From assembly GCA_023437255.1 (NCBI GenBank), contig JAEZGR010000257.1, forward strand, positions 1 to 10,894: a DNA stretch of 10,894 nucleotides, written 5' to 3'. Shown here piece after piece: positions 1 through 7,034 of the stretch. Each line of letters starts with the position of its first letter. Position 1 is the stretch's first letter. This stretch comes from Pseudomonadota bacterium (GTDB lineage: Bacteria > Pseudomonadota > Gammaproteobacteria > Burkholderiales > Burkholderiaceae_B). The notes beneath the pieces are model-generated. The model was given only the letters and a program-made list of their open reading frames with translations, did no database searches and was not told the DNA's origin. The translations under genes were made by a program, and so were the position numbers.

Positions 1-82
1 GGGCTGGATTCTGAGGCGCGGGACCCCATTGTAAGTGATAGGTAAAGTGCCCTGGCAAGGGTCGCCGTGGTCGGAAAAGGCT

Positions 83-112
83 CAGGGTGCCCCAAATAAA
101 CTGGGGTACAAT
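83..112 (+). promoter_or_regulatory. Possible promoter of the Rieske oxygenase gene
   Basis: TACAAT at 107-112 matches the sigma-70 -10 consensus at five of six positions and would start transcription near 119, leaving a leader of about 78 nt before the ATG at 197. No convincing TTGACA-like -35 lies 16-18 nt upstream. A small dyad, CCCCA (90-94) and TGGGG (102-106), sits just before the -10 and could be an operator or chance. The case rests mainly on the -10 hexamer. Confidence 0.25.
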
Positions 113-196
113 TCCCGGTCTTTTTCCATCGGCCAGTCCGTACTTTTTCTTCGCACCGGGGAAGGATCCCCTGGTAAATCAACTGCGGGGGGAATC

Positions 197-1351
197 ATGA
201 CCGATATCGGTCGCCATGCGCATGTAGCTGCCGCGCAGGCCCAAATTCCAGTCCGTTCCTATTTCGACGCAGAACTTTTCGCGAAAGAACAGGAACTGAT
301 CTTCAAACAGTCGTCAGTATACGTTGGCCACGAGAAGATGGTGCCCGAACCTGGTGACTGGCGCACGCTCGCCCACGAGGGCGCGGGGCGCGTTCTGGTG
401 CGAGAGCCGCAAGGCGTCTCGCTGATCTCGAACGTCTGCCGCCACCGTCAGGCGATCATGCTGGGCGGGCACGCCGGCGACGTCACCAACCCCGACACCT
501 CCAGCGGCAACTTGCGTGACACGGGCGGCAATATAGTCTGCCCCATTCACCGCTGGACATACGATACGGGTGGCAAGCTCATCGGTGCGCCGGACTTCCC
601 GCAGAACCCCTGCATGAATCTGCAACGCTTCCCGCTGCGTGATTGCCACGGCCTGCTGTTCGAAGGGCCACGCGACCCGGCCGCCGACATGCAGGCATTG
701 TTCAGCACACCGGAATTCGATTTCTCGGATTACGTGCTGGACCACGTTGAATACCACCGCTGCAACTACAACTGGAAAACGTTCATCGAGGTGTACCTCG
801 AGGACTACCACGTCGCGCCCTTTCACCCCGGCCTGGGTCACTTCGTGACCTGCGACGACCTGAAATGGGAGTTCTCCAACTGGTACAGCGCCCAGCGCGT
901 GGGCGTCAATCAGGCCTTCGGCCAGCCGGGCAGCGACATTTACCGCGAATGGCACGAGCGGTTGCTGGAGTACCGCGGCGGCGAAGCACCCGAATTTGGT
1001 GCGGTGTGGGTCACCTACTTCCCCACGCACATGATCGAGCTATACCCGCACGTGCTGGTGCTGTCCACGTTGCATCCGATCAGCCCGCAAGAAACCATGA
1101 ACGTGGTGGAGTTCTACTATCCGGAAGAGATCGCGGCGTTCGAGCGTGATTTCGTCAAGGCGCAGCAGGCCGCGTACATGGAAACGGCCGTCGAGGACGA
1201 CGAGATCGCCGAACGCATGGATGCGGGGCGCCGGGCACTCATGCTGCGTGGTGCAGAGGAATACGGGCCCTACCAGTCACCCATGGAAGATGGCATGCAG
1301 CACTTTCATGAATGGTATCGTCGGCTGATGGGTGACAGCCTGGCTCCCTGA
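197..1351 (+). CDS. Rieske non-heme iron oxygenase, alpha (oxygenase) subunit
   Basis: A 384-residue protein of the ring-hydroxylating oxygenase alpha-subunit family, which takes electrons from a reductase or ferredoxin through a [2Fe-2S] Rieske cluster to a mononuclear iron that activates O2. The Rieske ligands are visible as C81-x-H83 and C115-x2-H118. The loop between H83 and C115 is 31 residues, against the usual 15-17. The catalytic domain has NWK (192-194), then Glu202, His205 and His210 in a LEDYHVAPFH segment. The third iron ligand is probably Asp334 or Asp335 in VEDDEI. The C-terminal GPY...FHEWYRRLM segment is family-typical. The start at 197 is chosen because a G-rich Shine-Dalgarno (187-193) precedes it and the protein then has normal family length; the frame stays open upstream to 35, but that extension would cover the candidate promoter. 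No reductase or ferredoxin gene is adjacent, so its substrate and electron donor cannot be named. It could be an aromatic-ring dioxygenase or a monooxygenase/demethylase. Confidence 0.9.
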   Translation: MTDIGRHAHVAAAQAQIPVRSYFDAELFAKEQELIFKQSSVYVGHEKMVPEPGDWRTLAHEGAGRVLVREPQGVSLISNVCRHRQAIMLGGHAGDVTNPDTSSGNLRDTGGNIVCPIHRWTYDTGGKLIGAPDFPQNPCMNLQRFPLRDCHGLLFEGPRDPAADMQALFSTPEFDFSDYVLDHVEYHRCNYNWKTFIEVYLEDYHVAPFHPGLGHFVTCDDLKWEFSNWYSAQRVGVNQAFGQPGSDIYREWHERLLEYRGGEAPEFGAVWVTYFPTHMIELYPHVLVLSTLHPISPQETMNVVEFYYPEEIAAFERDFVKAQQAAYMETAVEDDEIAERMDAGRRALMLRGAEEYGPYQSPMEDGMQHFHEWYRRLMGDSLAP

Positions 1352-1462
1352 GCCATCGCGCCGGCAACAGCGCTGCATTCTGAGCCTTGCGCCGGCGCCA
1401 CCCCCGCGCTTGCCGCTGCGCCACCCGGCCGTTTCCCCGAGTATCAGCAGAGTGAGAACGGG

Positions 1463-2380
1463 CTAAACGCGCCGACCACTCTCACCGGCCTCGACGGCAT
1501 TCGATTCAACCGCCGTGGTCTGACCCTGCATGATGCGTGTCTCGCTGTAAGTGCGCCAGGTCGAAAGCAGGCCCGAGGCCACCACCAGCGCCATTCCACT
1601 CCAGGCCAGCCAATCCGGCATGTCGTCCCACAGGACCAGCGCGATCATCGCGGCAAACACGATGGTGGTGTACTGCAGCACGGCAGTGAGCAGCGCGGAA
1701 CCCAGGCCGAAGGCACGGGTCAGGGCCAGCTGGCCGACAAGCCCGAACATGCCGACGCCCGTCAGGGTGAGCCACCCGGCCCACTCGACCATCGGCCAGC
1801 CGTCGTATGCCACGCCCGCGCCACCCGTAATGCACACGAAGGTGGAGAAGAACAATACGGTGCGCCATTCGGGCTCGCCAATACGCCCCAGAGACCGAAT
1901 CTGCATCATGGCCATGGCGGCACAGGCCCCGGCCGCCAGACCCACGATCACCCCCAGCAGCTGATCATCACCGATACTGGGCCGCAGAATCGCCACGACC
2001 CCGGCAAATCCCAGCAGCACCGCCACGGTTCGGACGCCATCACGCTGCTTCCAGTCGCGCGCGAGCATCCAGATGGCGATGAACAGTGGAGACGTATAGT
2101 TCAGGCTGACGGCGGTGGCGAGGGGAAGAATGCTGATGGCGAAGAACCCAAGCCACATCGAGGTGACGCCGGTGACATTACGGGCGACATGCAGCCGCCA
2201 GCTCTTGGGGCGCAGAGAGCGGCGGGTAGACAGCGCCCAGAGCAGCAAAAGGAGCACGGAAGGCGCACCCCGGAACAGCACGATCTGGGGCAGGCTGGCG
2301 TGAAGGTCGGATGCCAGTTTGACACAGGCCCCCATGGCCGCAAACATGAGGCTGGCCAGAAGCATCCATAAAGACTGCAT
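1463..2380 (-). CDS. EamA/DMT-family transporter (ten-helix permease)
   Basis: A 305-residue inner-membrane protein of the drug/metabolite transporter superfamily. It shows about ten hydrophobic helices arranged as two EamA repeats, the first roughly residues 1-132 and the second about 142-275. The segment [17 protein letters not shown] (about 84-100) is the characteristic EamA motif, with a tryptophan-rich second repeat. The C-terminus after about residue 275 is polar and should lie in the cytoplasm. TM1 begins immediately after the initiator Met, which supports this start, although no clear Shine-Dalgarno is visible upstream (the minus strand reads GGTACATTAA before ATG). Family members export amino acids, metabolites or drugs, but the substrate cannot be read from sequence. 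It converges on the Rieske oxygenase gene with 111 bp between stops and diverges from htpX across a 188-bp spacer. Confidence 0.9.
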   Translation of the reverse strand: MQSLWMLLASLMFAAMGACVKLASDLHASLPQIVLFRGAPSVLLLLLWALSTRRSLRPKSWRLHVARNVTGVTSMWLGFFAISILPLATAVSLNYTSPLFIAIWMLARDWKQRDGVRTVAVLLGFAGVVAILRPSIGDDQLLGVIVGLAAGACAAMAMMQIRSLGRIGEPEWRTVLFFSTFVCITGGAGVAYDGWPMVEWAGWLTLTGVGMFGLVGQLALTRAFGLGSALLTAVLQYTTIVFAAMIALVLWDDMPDWLAWSGMALVVASGLLSTWRTYSETRIMQGQTTAVESNAVEAGESGRRV

Positions 2381-2430
2381 TTAATGTACCGAAAATCAGT
2401 AGAAACGAGCACCCGTGGAGGAGAGCCGAT

Positions 2431-2436
2431 ACTATA
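2431..2436 (-). promoter_or_regulatory. Possible -10 element for the EamA transporter gene
   Basis: On the minus strand these bases read TATAGT, five of six to TATAAT, about 55 bp upstream of the transporter ATG. No good -35 lies 15-18 bp upstream. The same A/T island reads TATACT (2433-2438) on the plus strand, so it could equally serve htpX or be incidental. Confidence 0.25.
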
Positions 2437-2499
2437 CTCCCCAGCCGGGGCAGTTCGCCGCGTGCTTGCGCGAAACCAACGAATCTGCACCGGGGTGGT

Positions 2500-2527
2500 C
2501 TTTTCAAGCGCACCATCGCCCCCATAT
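2500..2527 (+). promoter_or_regulatory. Candidate sigma-32 (heat-shock) promoter of htpX
   Basis: CCCCATAT at 2520-2527 matches the RpoH -10 consensus CCCCATNT at every position and lies about 41 bp upstream of the htpX ATG, giving a short leader of about 35 nt. The -35 is weak: CTTTTCA (2500-2506), 13 nt upstream, matches CTTGAAA at only four of seven positions. htpX is a known heat-shock gene in E. coli, which raises the prior. The call is inferred from the -10 and the context. Confidence 0.45.
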
Positions 2528-2568
2528 TCAAAGAAACATCTTGCTCGCAATCGGAGATTCTCCAGACC

Positions 2569-3450
2569 ATGAAGCGCATCTTCCTGTTCCTTCTGACCAA
2601 CTTCGCCGTGCTGCTCGTCCTGAGCGCTTCCATGAACGTGCTTGGGGTCGGTCGCTACCTGACTGCAAACGGCCTGGACCTTAACCAGTTGCTGATCTTC
2701 GCCGCCATCATCGGCTTTACCGGATCGTTCATCTCGCTGCTCATGAGCAAACCGATGGCAAAAATGAGCACGGGAGCGAAGGTGATCGACCCACAGCGCC
2801 CTGCCAATGCGCGTGAGGCCTGGCTGGTCGACACGGTGCATCAGCTCGCAGACCGTGCCGGCATCGGCCGCCCCGAAGTGGCCATCTACGAGGGTGCGCC
2901 CAACGCATTTGCCACGGGTGCCTTTCGCAACGACGCCCTGGTGGCCGTCTCGACGGGCCTGCTGCAATCCATGAGCGAAGAGGAAGTGGCCGCCGTGCTG
3001 GGCCATGAGGTCGCCCACATTGCCAACGGCGACATGGTCACACTCACGTTGATTCAGGGTGTGGTCAACACCTTCGTGATCTTCCTGTCGCGGGTGGTGG
3101 GGTATTTTGTCGACCGTGTGCTGCTCAAGAACGAGCGCGGCGTGGGTATCGGCTTTTACGCCTCGGCCTTCGTGTGTGAAATTGTCTTCGGCATTCTGGC
3201 CTCGATCATCGTGGCGTGGTTCTCGCGCCAGCGTGAGTATCGAGCCGACGCAGGTTCCGCAGCACTGCTCGGTTCACGCACGCCCATGATCAATGCGCTG
3301 GCACGCCTGGGTGGCCTGCAGCCCGGCGCCCTGCCCAAGAACTTTGAAGCGGCGGGCATCTCGGGCGGCAAGGCAATCAGTGCCCTGTTCGCCAGCCACC
3401 CACCGATCGAGTCCCGCATTCACGCGCTGCAGGCGCTGCAACGCGTGTAA
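2569..3450 (+). CDS. htpX: Membrane zinc metalloprotease HtpX
   Basis: A 293-residue M48B-family protease, the usual length for HtpX, which degrades misfolded inner-membrane proteins alongside FtsH. Two N-terminal transmembrane helices (about 4-24 and 38-58) are followed by the cytoplasmic catalytic domain. The zinc motif HEVAH spans 146-150, with His146, His150 and the catalytic Glu147. The third ligand is Glu223 in the REYRAD motif, after two further hydrophobic segments (about 157-180 and 193-217). The conserved tail [10 protein letters not shown] is at 275-284. All catalytic residues are intact. The start is supported by the [11 protein letters not shown] opening common to HtpX. A GGAG at 2553-2556 is a rather distant Shine-Dalgarno, 12 nt from the ATG. 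The gene is divergent from the EamA transporter and converges on the dienelactone hydrolase gene, with only 19 bp between stops and no visible terminator. Confidence 0.97.
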   Translation: MKRIFLFLLTNFAVLLVLSASMNVLGVGRYLTANGLDLNQLLIFAAIIGFTGSFISLLMSKPMAKMSTGAKVIDPQRPANAREAWLVDTVHQLADRAGIGRPEVAIYEGAPNAFATGAFRNDALVAVSTGLLQSMSEEEVAAVLGHEVAHIANGDMVTLTLIQGVVNTFVIFLSRVVGYFVDRVLLKNERGVGIGFYASAFVCEIVFGILASIIVAWFSRQREYRADAGSAALLGSRTPMINALARLGGLQPGALPKNFEAAGISGGKAISALFASHPPIESRIHALQALQRV

Positions 3451-3469
3451 GGCAAGCTCGGTCGCCCGC

Positions 3470-4258
3470 TCAGTCGAGCAGGCGATCGAACCACTCAACC
3501 GCCTTGGCCCAGGCGTCGCGCGCATCAGGCGCATGGTAGCTGGGGCGGTAATCGGCATAGAACGCGTGCCCCGATTCGGGGTAGACGTCGATACGTGAGG
3601 CCCGCGAGGCCTCATTGCCTTTTTGTAGCGCCTCTTGCATGCGGCGCACGTCTTCGAGCGGAATGCTCGAATCCTGACCCCCATACAAGCCGAGAACCGG
3701 GCCGTTCAACTGGCCGGCGACATCGATCGGATGCGCCTTCTGCGCAGGATTGTGCCCCGTGGTGAGCTTGCCGTACCAGGCCACGCCCGCCCTGCAGTTC
3801 GGGTTGTGGGCGGCATACAGCCACGTGATGCGCCCGCCCCAGCAGAAGCCGGTCACACCCACACGGCTCACGTCGCCGCCATTCTGGGCGGCCCACGCCA
3901 CGCCGGCGTCGAGATCGGCCATCACCTGCTCGTCGGGCACTTTGGAAACGATATCCTGCAACAGTTCAGTGATGTCGGAATAACTGCCGGCGTCGCCCTG
4001 ACGCTGATACAGCTCCAGACCCAGGGCCATGTAACCCTCGTGCGCGAGGCGCCGGCAAATATCTTTGATATGCTCGTGCAGCCCGAAGATTTCCTGCACG
4101 ACCAGAATCAGAGGCGAGCGTTCGGCGGCAGCAGGCGCCGCGAAGTAGGCCGACATGACACCATCGCTGACCGGAACCTCAACCATGCCATGACGCAGGC
4201 CGTCGGTATTGGTTTGAATGGTGCTGCCGTTACTTCCGGTGATGTTCGAAAATGCCAT
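3470..4258 (-). CDS. Dienelactone hydrolase family protein (alpha/beta hydrolase)
   Basis: A 262-residue hydrolase of the carboxymethylenebutenolidase family (COG0412 type). The nucleophile elbow GFCWGG (137-142) carries Cys139, as in true dienelactone hydrolases. The triad is completed by Asp196 in GGQDSSIP and His231 in SGHAF. Glu56 in QEIFGL corresponds to the Glu that holds the cysteine in the ClcD enzyme. About 20 polar residues precede the first beta strand, but there is no signal peptide, so it should be cytoplasmic. The start is fixed by an excellent Shine-Dalgarno at 4263-4268; Met25 has none. It lies 64 bp downstream of polA on the same strand and may be partly read from it. No chlorocatechol or other ring-cleavage genes are nearby, so lactone hydrolysis in an aromatic pathway is not supported by context. 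Many family members have other or unknown substrates. Confidence 0.92.
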   Translation of the reverse strand: MAFSNITGSNGSTIQTNTDGLRHGMVEVPVSDGVMSAYFAAPAAAERSPLILVVQEIFGLHEHIKDICRRLAHEGYMALGLELYQRQGDAGSYSDITELLQDIVSKVPDEQVMADLDAGVAWAAQNGGDVSRVGVTGFCWGGRITWLYAAHNPNCRAGVAWYGKLTTGHNPAQKAHPIDVAGQLNGPVLGLYGGQDSSIPLEDVRRMQEALQKGNEASRASRIDVYPESGHAFYADYRPSYHAPDARDAWAKAVEWFDRLLD

Positions 4259-4262
4259 GTTT

Positions 4263-4268
4263 CCTCCT
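4263..4268 (-). promoter_or_regulatory. Ribosome binding site of the dienelactone hydrolase gene
   Basis: On the minus strand the sequence is AAGGAGGAAACATG, a full AGGAGG four bases before the start. It decides the start at 4258 over the later in-frame Met25 and shows that the gene has its own translation initiation, independent of polA. Confidence 0.85.
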
Positions 4269-4322
4269 TGTTATGATGCATTCGGCATGCGTTCGTCACC
4301 TTAATGTTCGCACATTCTGGCG

Positions 4323-7034
4323 TTAATGCGCCTGTTCCCAGTTGGCGCCCAGCCCCACCTCGGCCACAAGCGGCACGCTCAGTTCAGCCACCGCACACAT
4401 GAGCCGCGGCAGGTTTGCGGCGACCACCTCGGCCTCGTCGGTAGGCACATCGAGCACGAGTTCATCGTGCACCTGCATGACCAGCCGCGACTGCAGCTGC
4501 TCGGCCGTGAGCCATTCATCGACGGCCACCATGGCCATCTTGATGAGATCGGCGGCCGTGCCCTGCACCGGGGCGTTGATGGCGGCGCGCTCGGCGGCGG
4601 CGCGGCGCGGGCCTTTGGCCCCACGCAAATCAGGCAGCCAGATGCGGCGCCCGAAGACGGTCTCGACATAGCCCTGGTCGGCAGCCTGCGCCCGGATGGT
4701 TTCCATGTAGCGCGCGACGCCGGGGTAGCGAGTGAAATAACGGTCGATATACGCCTTGGCCGCATCTCGCGTGATCCCCAGGTTGGATGCCAGCCCGAAC
4801 TCCCCCATGCCGTAGATGAGGCCAAAGTTGATGGCCTTGGCCGCGCGACGCTGTTCCGATGTGACCTCGTCGAGCCCCACCCCGAACACCTCGGAGGCGG
4901 TGGCACGGTGGATATCGAGGTTGTCACGGAAGGCACCCCGAAGGTTGTCGTCGTTGGACATGTGTGCCATGACCCGCAATTCGATCTGGGAATAGTCGGC
5001 CGAGACGATGTGGCCATCGCTTGCGACAAACGCCGTGCGTACGCGCCGGCCTTCGGCGGTGCGAACGGGAATGTTCTGCAGGTTGGGATCGGAGGACGCC
5101 AGCCGCCCGGTGATCACCGCTGCCTGCGCGTACCGCGTGTGGATGCGCCCCGTGGTCGGGTTTATCATGCGCGGCAGCTTGTCGGTATAGGTGGACTTGA
5201 GCTTGGCCAGGCCCCGGTATTCAAGTATCAGTGCCGGCAGCGGGTAATCGAGTGCCAGGCGGCTGAGCACTTCTTCGTCGGTCGAGGGCACGCCGCTGGG
5301 AGTCTTGCGAATCACGGGCAGCTGCATGCGCTGAAACAGGATCTCGCCGAGCTGGCGCGGCGAATTCAGGTTGAAGGGTTGCCCGGCCAGCTCATACGCC
5401 TTGCGTTCGAGCTCCAGCATCTGCTGGCCCAGTTCGTGGCTTTGCATGGCCAGTACATGCGGATCGACCTTGACGCCGTTACGCTCAATGGTGGTCAGCA
5501 CCTCGGAACAGCGTATTTCAAGCTGGTAGATGCGTTCAAGACCGCGCTCGGCGGCGATGCGCGGACGCAGAATTTGGTGCAGCTGCCAGGTGAAATCGGC
5601 GTCTTCACAGGCGTAGCGTGAGGCGTCTTCGATGGCGACTTCATCGAAGCAGATCTGCTTGGCGCCCTTGCCGCAGATGTCTTCGTACAGAACGCCCGTA
5701 CGGCCCAGCCAGCGCTCGCCAAGTTCCTGCAGGTTGACCCTGCGATGCGACTCCAGCACATACGCCTGCAGCATGGTGTCTTCGGTGATGCCCGCCAGGC
5801 GTACGCCTTCGTTTGCCATGACGTGCGCGTCGTACTTGGCGTTGTGCAGCAGTTTGGGGGAATCGGCGCTTTCAAGCCAGGCACGCAGCCGTTCGATCAC
5901 GAGCTCTCTGGGCAGCTGCTGCACGACGTCGGGGCCGCGGTGGGCCACCGGAACATAGCAGGCCACTCCACCCGCCGTGGCGAAAGACATCCCTACCAGC
6001 CGCGCCACCATGGGGTCCAGCGACGTGGTCTCGGTATCCATGGCGACCAGTTCGGCGCCCTGCAGGCGTGCCATCAGGCGATCGAGGCCGGCTTCGTCGA
6101 GGATGGTCTCGTATTCGGTGGGCGGTGGCGGCGGCGGTGCGGCCGCCACCCTGGCGTCTTGTTCGGGTACCCGTGCGTCGTCGCCGGTGAGTTCGCGCAG
6201 CCAGGTACGAAAGCCGTATTCTTCGAACAGCTTGATCAGGGTGTCGCGATCGGGCTCACGAGGCACCAGCGACTCAAGACCGCCATTGAAGTCGAGCTCG
6301 CAGTCGATCTTGATCGTGATGAGTTGGCGGGTAAGCGGGAAGGTGGGGATCGTGTTGCGCAGGTTTTCGCCCGCCACGCCCTTGATGCGATCGGCATTCT
6401 GAATCAGACCCTCGATCGAGCCGTACTCGGTCAGCCATTTGACCGCCGTTTTTGGGCCGACCTTGGGGACACCCGGGACGTTATCGACCGCATCGCCCAC
6501 CAACATGAGATAATCAACGATCTGTGAGGGCGCGACACCGAATTTCTCGATTACGCCCTGTACGTCAAGGCGCTCTCCGTTCATGGTGTTCACCAGTTCC
6601 ACGTGTTCGGTCACCAACTGCGCGATATCTTTGTCGCCCGTGGAAATGATGGTGTGAACGCCCTGGGCCTCAGCCTGGCAGGCCAGCGTGCCAATGATAT
6701 CGTCGGCCTCGACGCCCGGAACTGCAATCACCTTCCAGCCCATCGCGGCCACCGCCTGGTGGATGGGCGCGATTTGTGCTGCAAGGTCTTCGGGCATTGA
6801 AGGCCGGTGTCCCTTGTACTCGGGGTAAAGCTCCTCACGAAAGGTCTTGCCGCGCGCATCGAATACGCACGCTGCGAAATCCGCCTTGTAATCGGATATC
6901 AGCCTCCGTAACATGGAGATGACCCCGTACAGCGCGCCGGTCGGCTCGCCCCTGGCATTTCGCAGGTCGGGCATGGCGTGATAGGCCCTGTACAAATAGC
7001 TGGACCCATCAACAAGCAACAAGGTTTTTTTCAT
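4323..7034 (-). CDS. polA: DNA polymerase I
   Basis: A 903-residue family A polymerase (E. coli 928) that removes RNA primers and fills gaps in repair. All three activities look intact. The 5' nuclease domain (about 1-290) has VDGSSYLYRAYHA (8-20), GVEADDIIG (107-115) and STGDKDIAQL (131-140). A linker with six prolines (300-305) follows. The 3'-5' proofreading domain has Exo I DTETTSLD (Asp333, Glu335), Exo II HNAKYD (Asn398, Asp402) and Exo III YACED (Tyr474, Asp478). The polymerase domain has motif A SADYSQIELR (Asp680), motif B around Lys733 to Gly742 with Phe737, and motif C QVHDE (His856, Asp857, Glu858). The start is certain: an in-frame TGA lies three codons upstream and the next Met would delete the conserved opening. 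Its ATG overlaps that of the divergent LOG gene, so its promoter must lie inside that gene. No obvious Shine-Dalgarno precedes it. Codons 2-4 contain a run of seven A. Confidence 0.99.
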   Translation of the reverse strand: MKKTLLLVDGSSYLYRAYHAMPDLRNARGEPTGALYGVISMLRRLISDYKADFAACVFDARGKTFREELYPEYKGHRPSMPEDLAAQIAPIHQAVAAMGWKVIAVPGVEADDIIGTLACQAEAQGVHTIISTGDKDIAQLVTEHVELVNTMNGERLDVQGVIEKFGVAPSQIVDYLMLVGDAVDNVPGVPKVGPKTAVKWLTEYGSIEGLIQNADRIKGVAGENLRNTIPTFPLTRQLITIKIDCELDFNGGLESLVPREPDRDTLIKLFEEYGFRTWLRELTGDDARVPEQDARVAAAPPPPPPTEYETILDEAGLDRLMARLQGAELVAMDTETTSLDPMVARLVGMSFATAGGVACYVPVAHRGPDVVQQLPRELVIERLRAWLESADSPKLLHNAKYDAHVMANEGVRLAGITEDTMLQAYVLESHRRVNLQELGERWLGRTGVLYEDICGKGAKQICFDEVAIEDASRYACEDADFTWQLHQILRPRIAAERGLERIYQLEIRCSEVLTTIERNGVKVDPHVLAMQSHELGQQMLELERKAYELAGQPFNLNSPRQLGEILFQRMQLPVIRKTPSGVPSTDEEVLSRLALDYPLPALILEYRGLAKLKSTYTDKLPRMINPTTGRIHTRYAQAAVITGRLASSDPNLQNIPVRTAEGRRVRTAFVASDGHIVSADYSQIELRVMAHMSNDDNLRGAFRDNLDIHRATASEVFGVGLDEVTSEQRRAAKAINFGLIYGMGEFGLASNLGITRDAAKAYIDRYFTRYPGVARYMETIRAQAADQGYVETVFGRRIWLPDLRGAKGPRRAAAERAAINAPVQGTAADLIKMAMVAVDEWLTAEQLQSRLVMQVHDELVLDVPTDEAEVVAANLPRLMCAVAELSVPLVAEVGLGANWEQAH

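Noticed and set aside
35..196. In-frame N-terminal extension of the Rieske oxygenase to position 35
   Set aside because: The extension does not look like the family, covers a TACAAT -10, and the ATG at 197 has a G-rich ribosome site and gives the normal length.
314..1030. Minus-strand ORF (238 aa) opposite the Rieske oxygenase
   Set aside because: It runs antisense through the Rieske and iron-binding motifs and has shadow-type composition.
1358..1398. Inverted repeat GCGCCGGC / GCCGGCGC after the Rieske gene
   Set aside because: The 8-bp stem has a 25-nt loop and no T-run, so terminator function is not supported; such GC palindromes are common at this base composition.
2502..2508. Minus-strand CTTGAAA as a sigma-32 -35 for the transporter gene
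   Set aside because: No CCCCAT-like -10 follows at 11-16 nt on that strand.
2101..3018. Minus-strand ORF (305 aa) spanning the htpX 5' half, the spacer and part of the transporter gene
   Set aside because: It overlaps two well-supported genes and the divergent promoter region, and the translation has no recognisable domain.
3470..4258. Dienelactone hydrolase and Rieske oxygenase as one aromatic degradation cluster
   Set aside because: They are separated by the transporter and htpX, lie on opposite strands, and no ring-cleavage or regulator gene is present.
4326..5621. Long plus-strand ORF (431 aa) opposite polA
   Set aside because: It is antisense to conserved polymerase motifs, its composition (rich in His, Arg, Gln, Val) is that of a shadow in a GC-rich genome, and no domain is recognisable.
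5745..6527. Plus-strand ORF (260 aa) opposite the PolA exonuclease domains
   Set aside because: Antisense shadow of conserved coding sequence with no recognisable motif.
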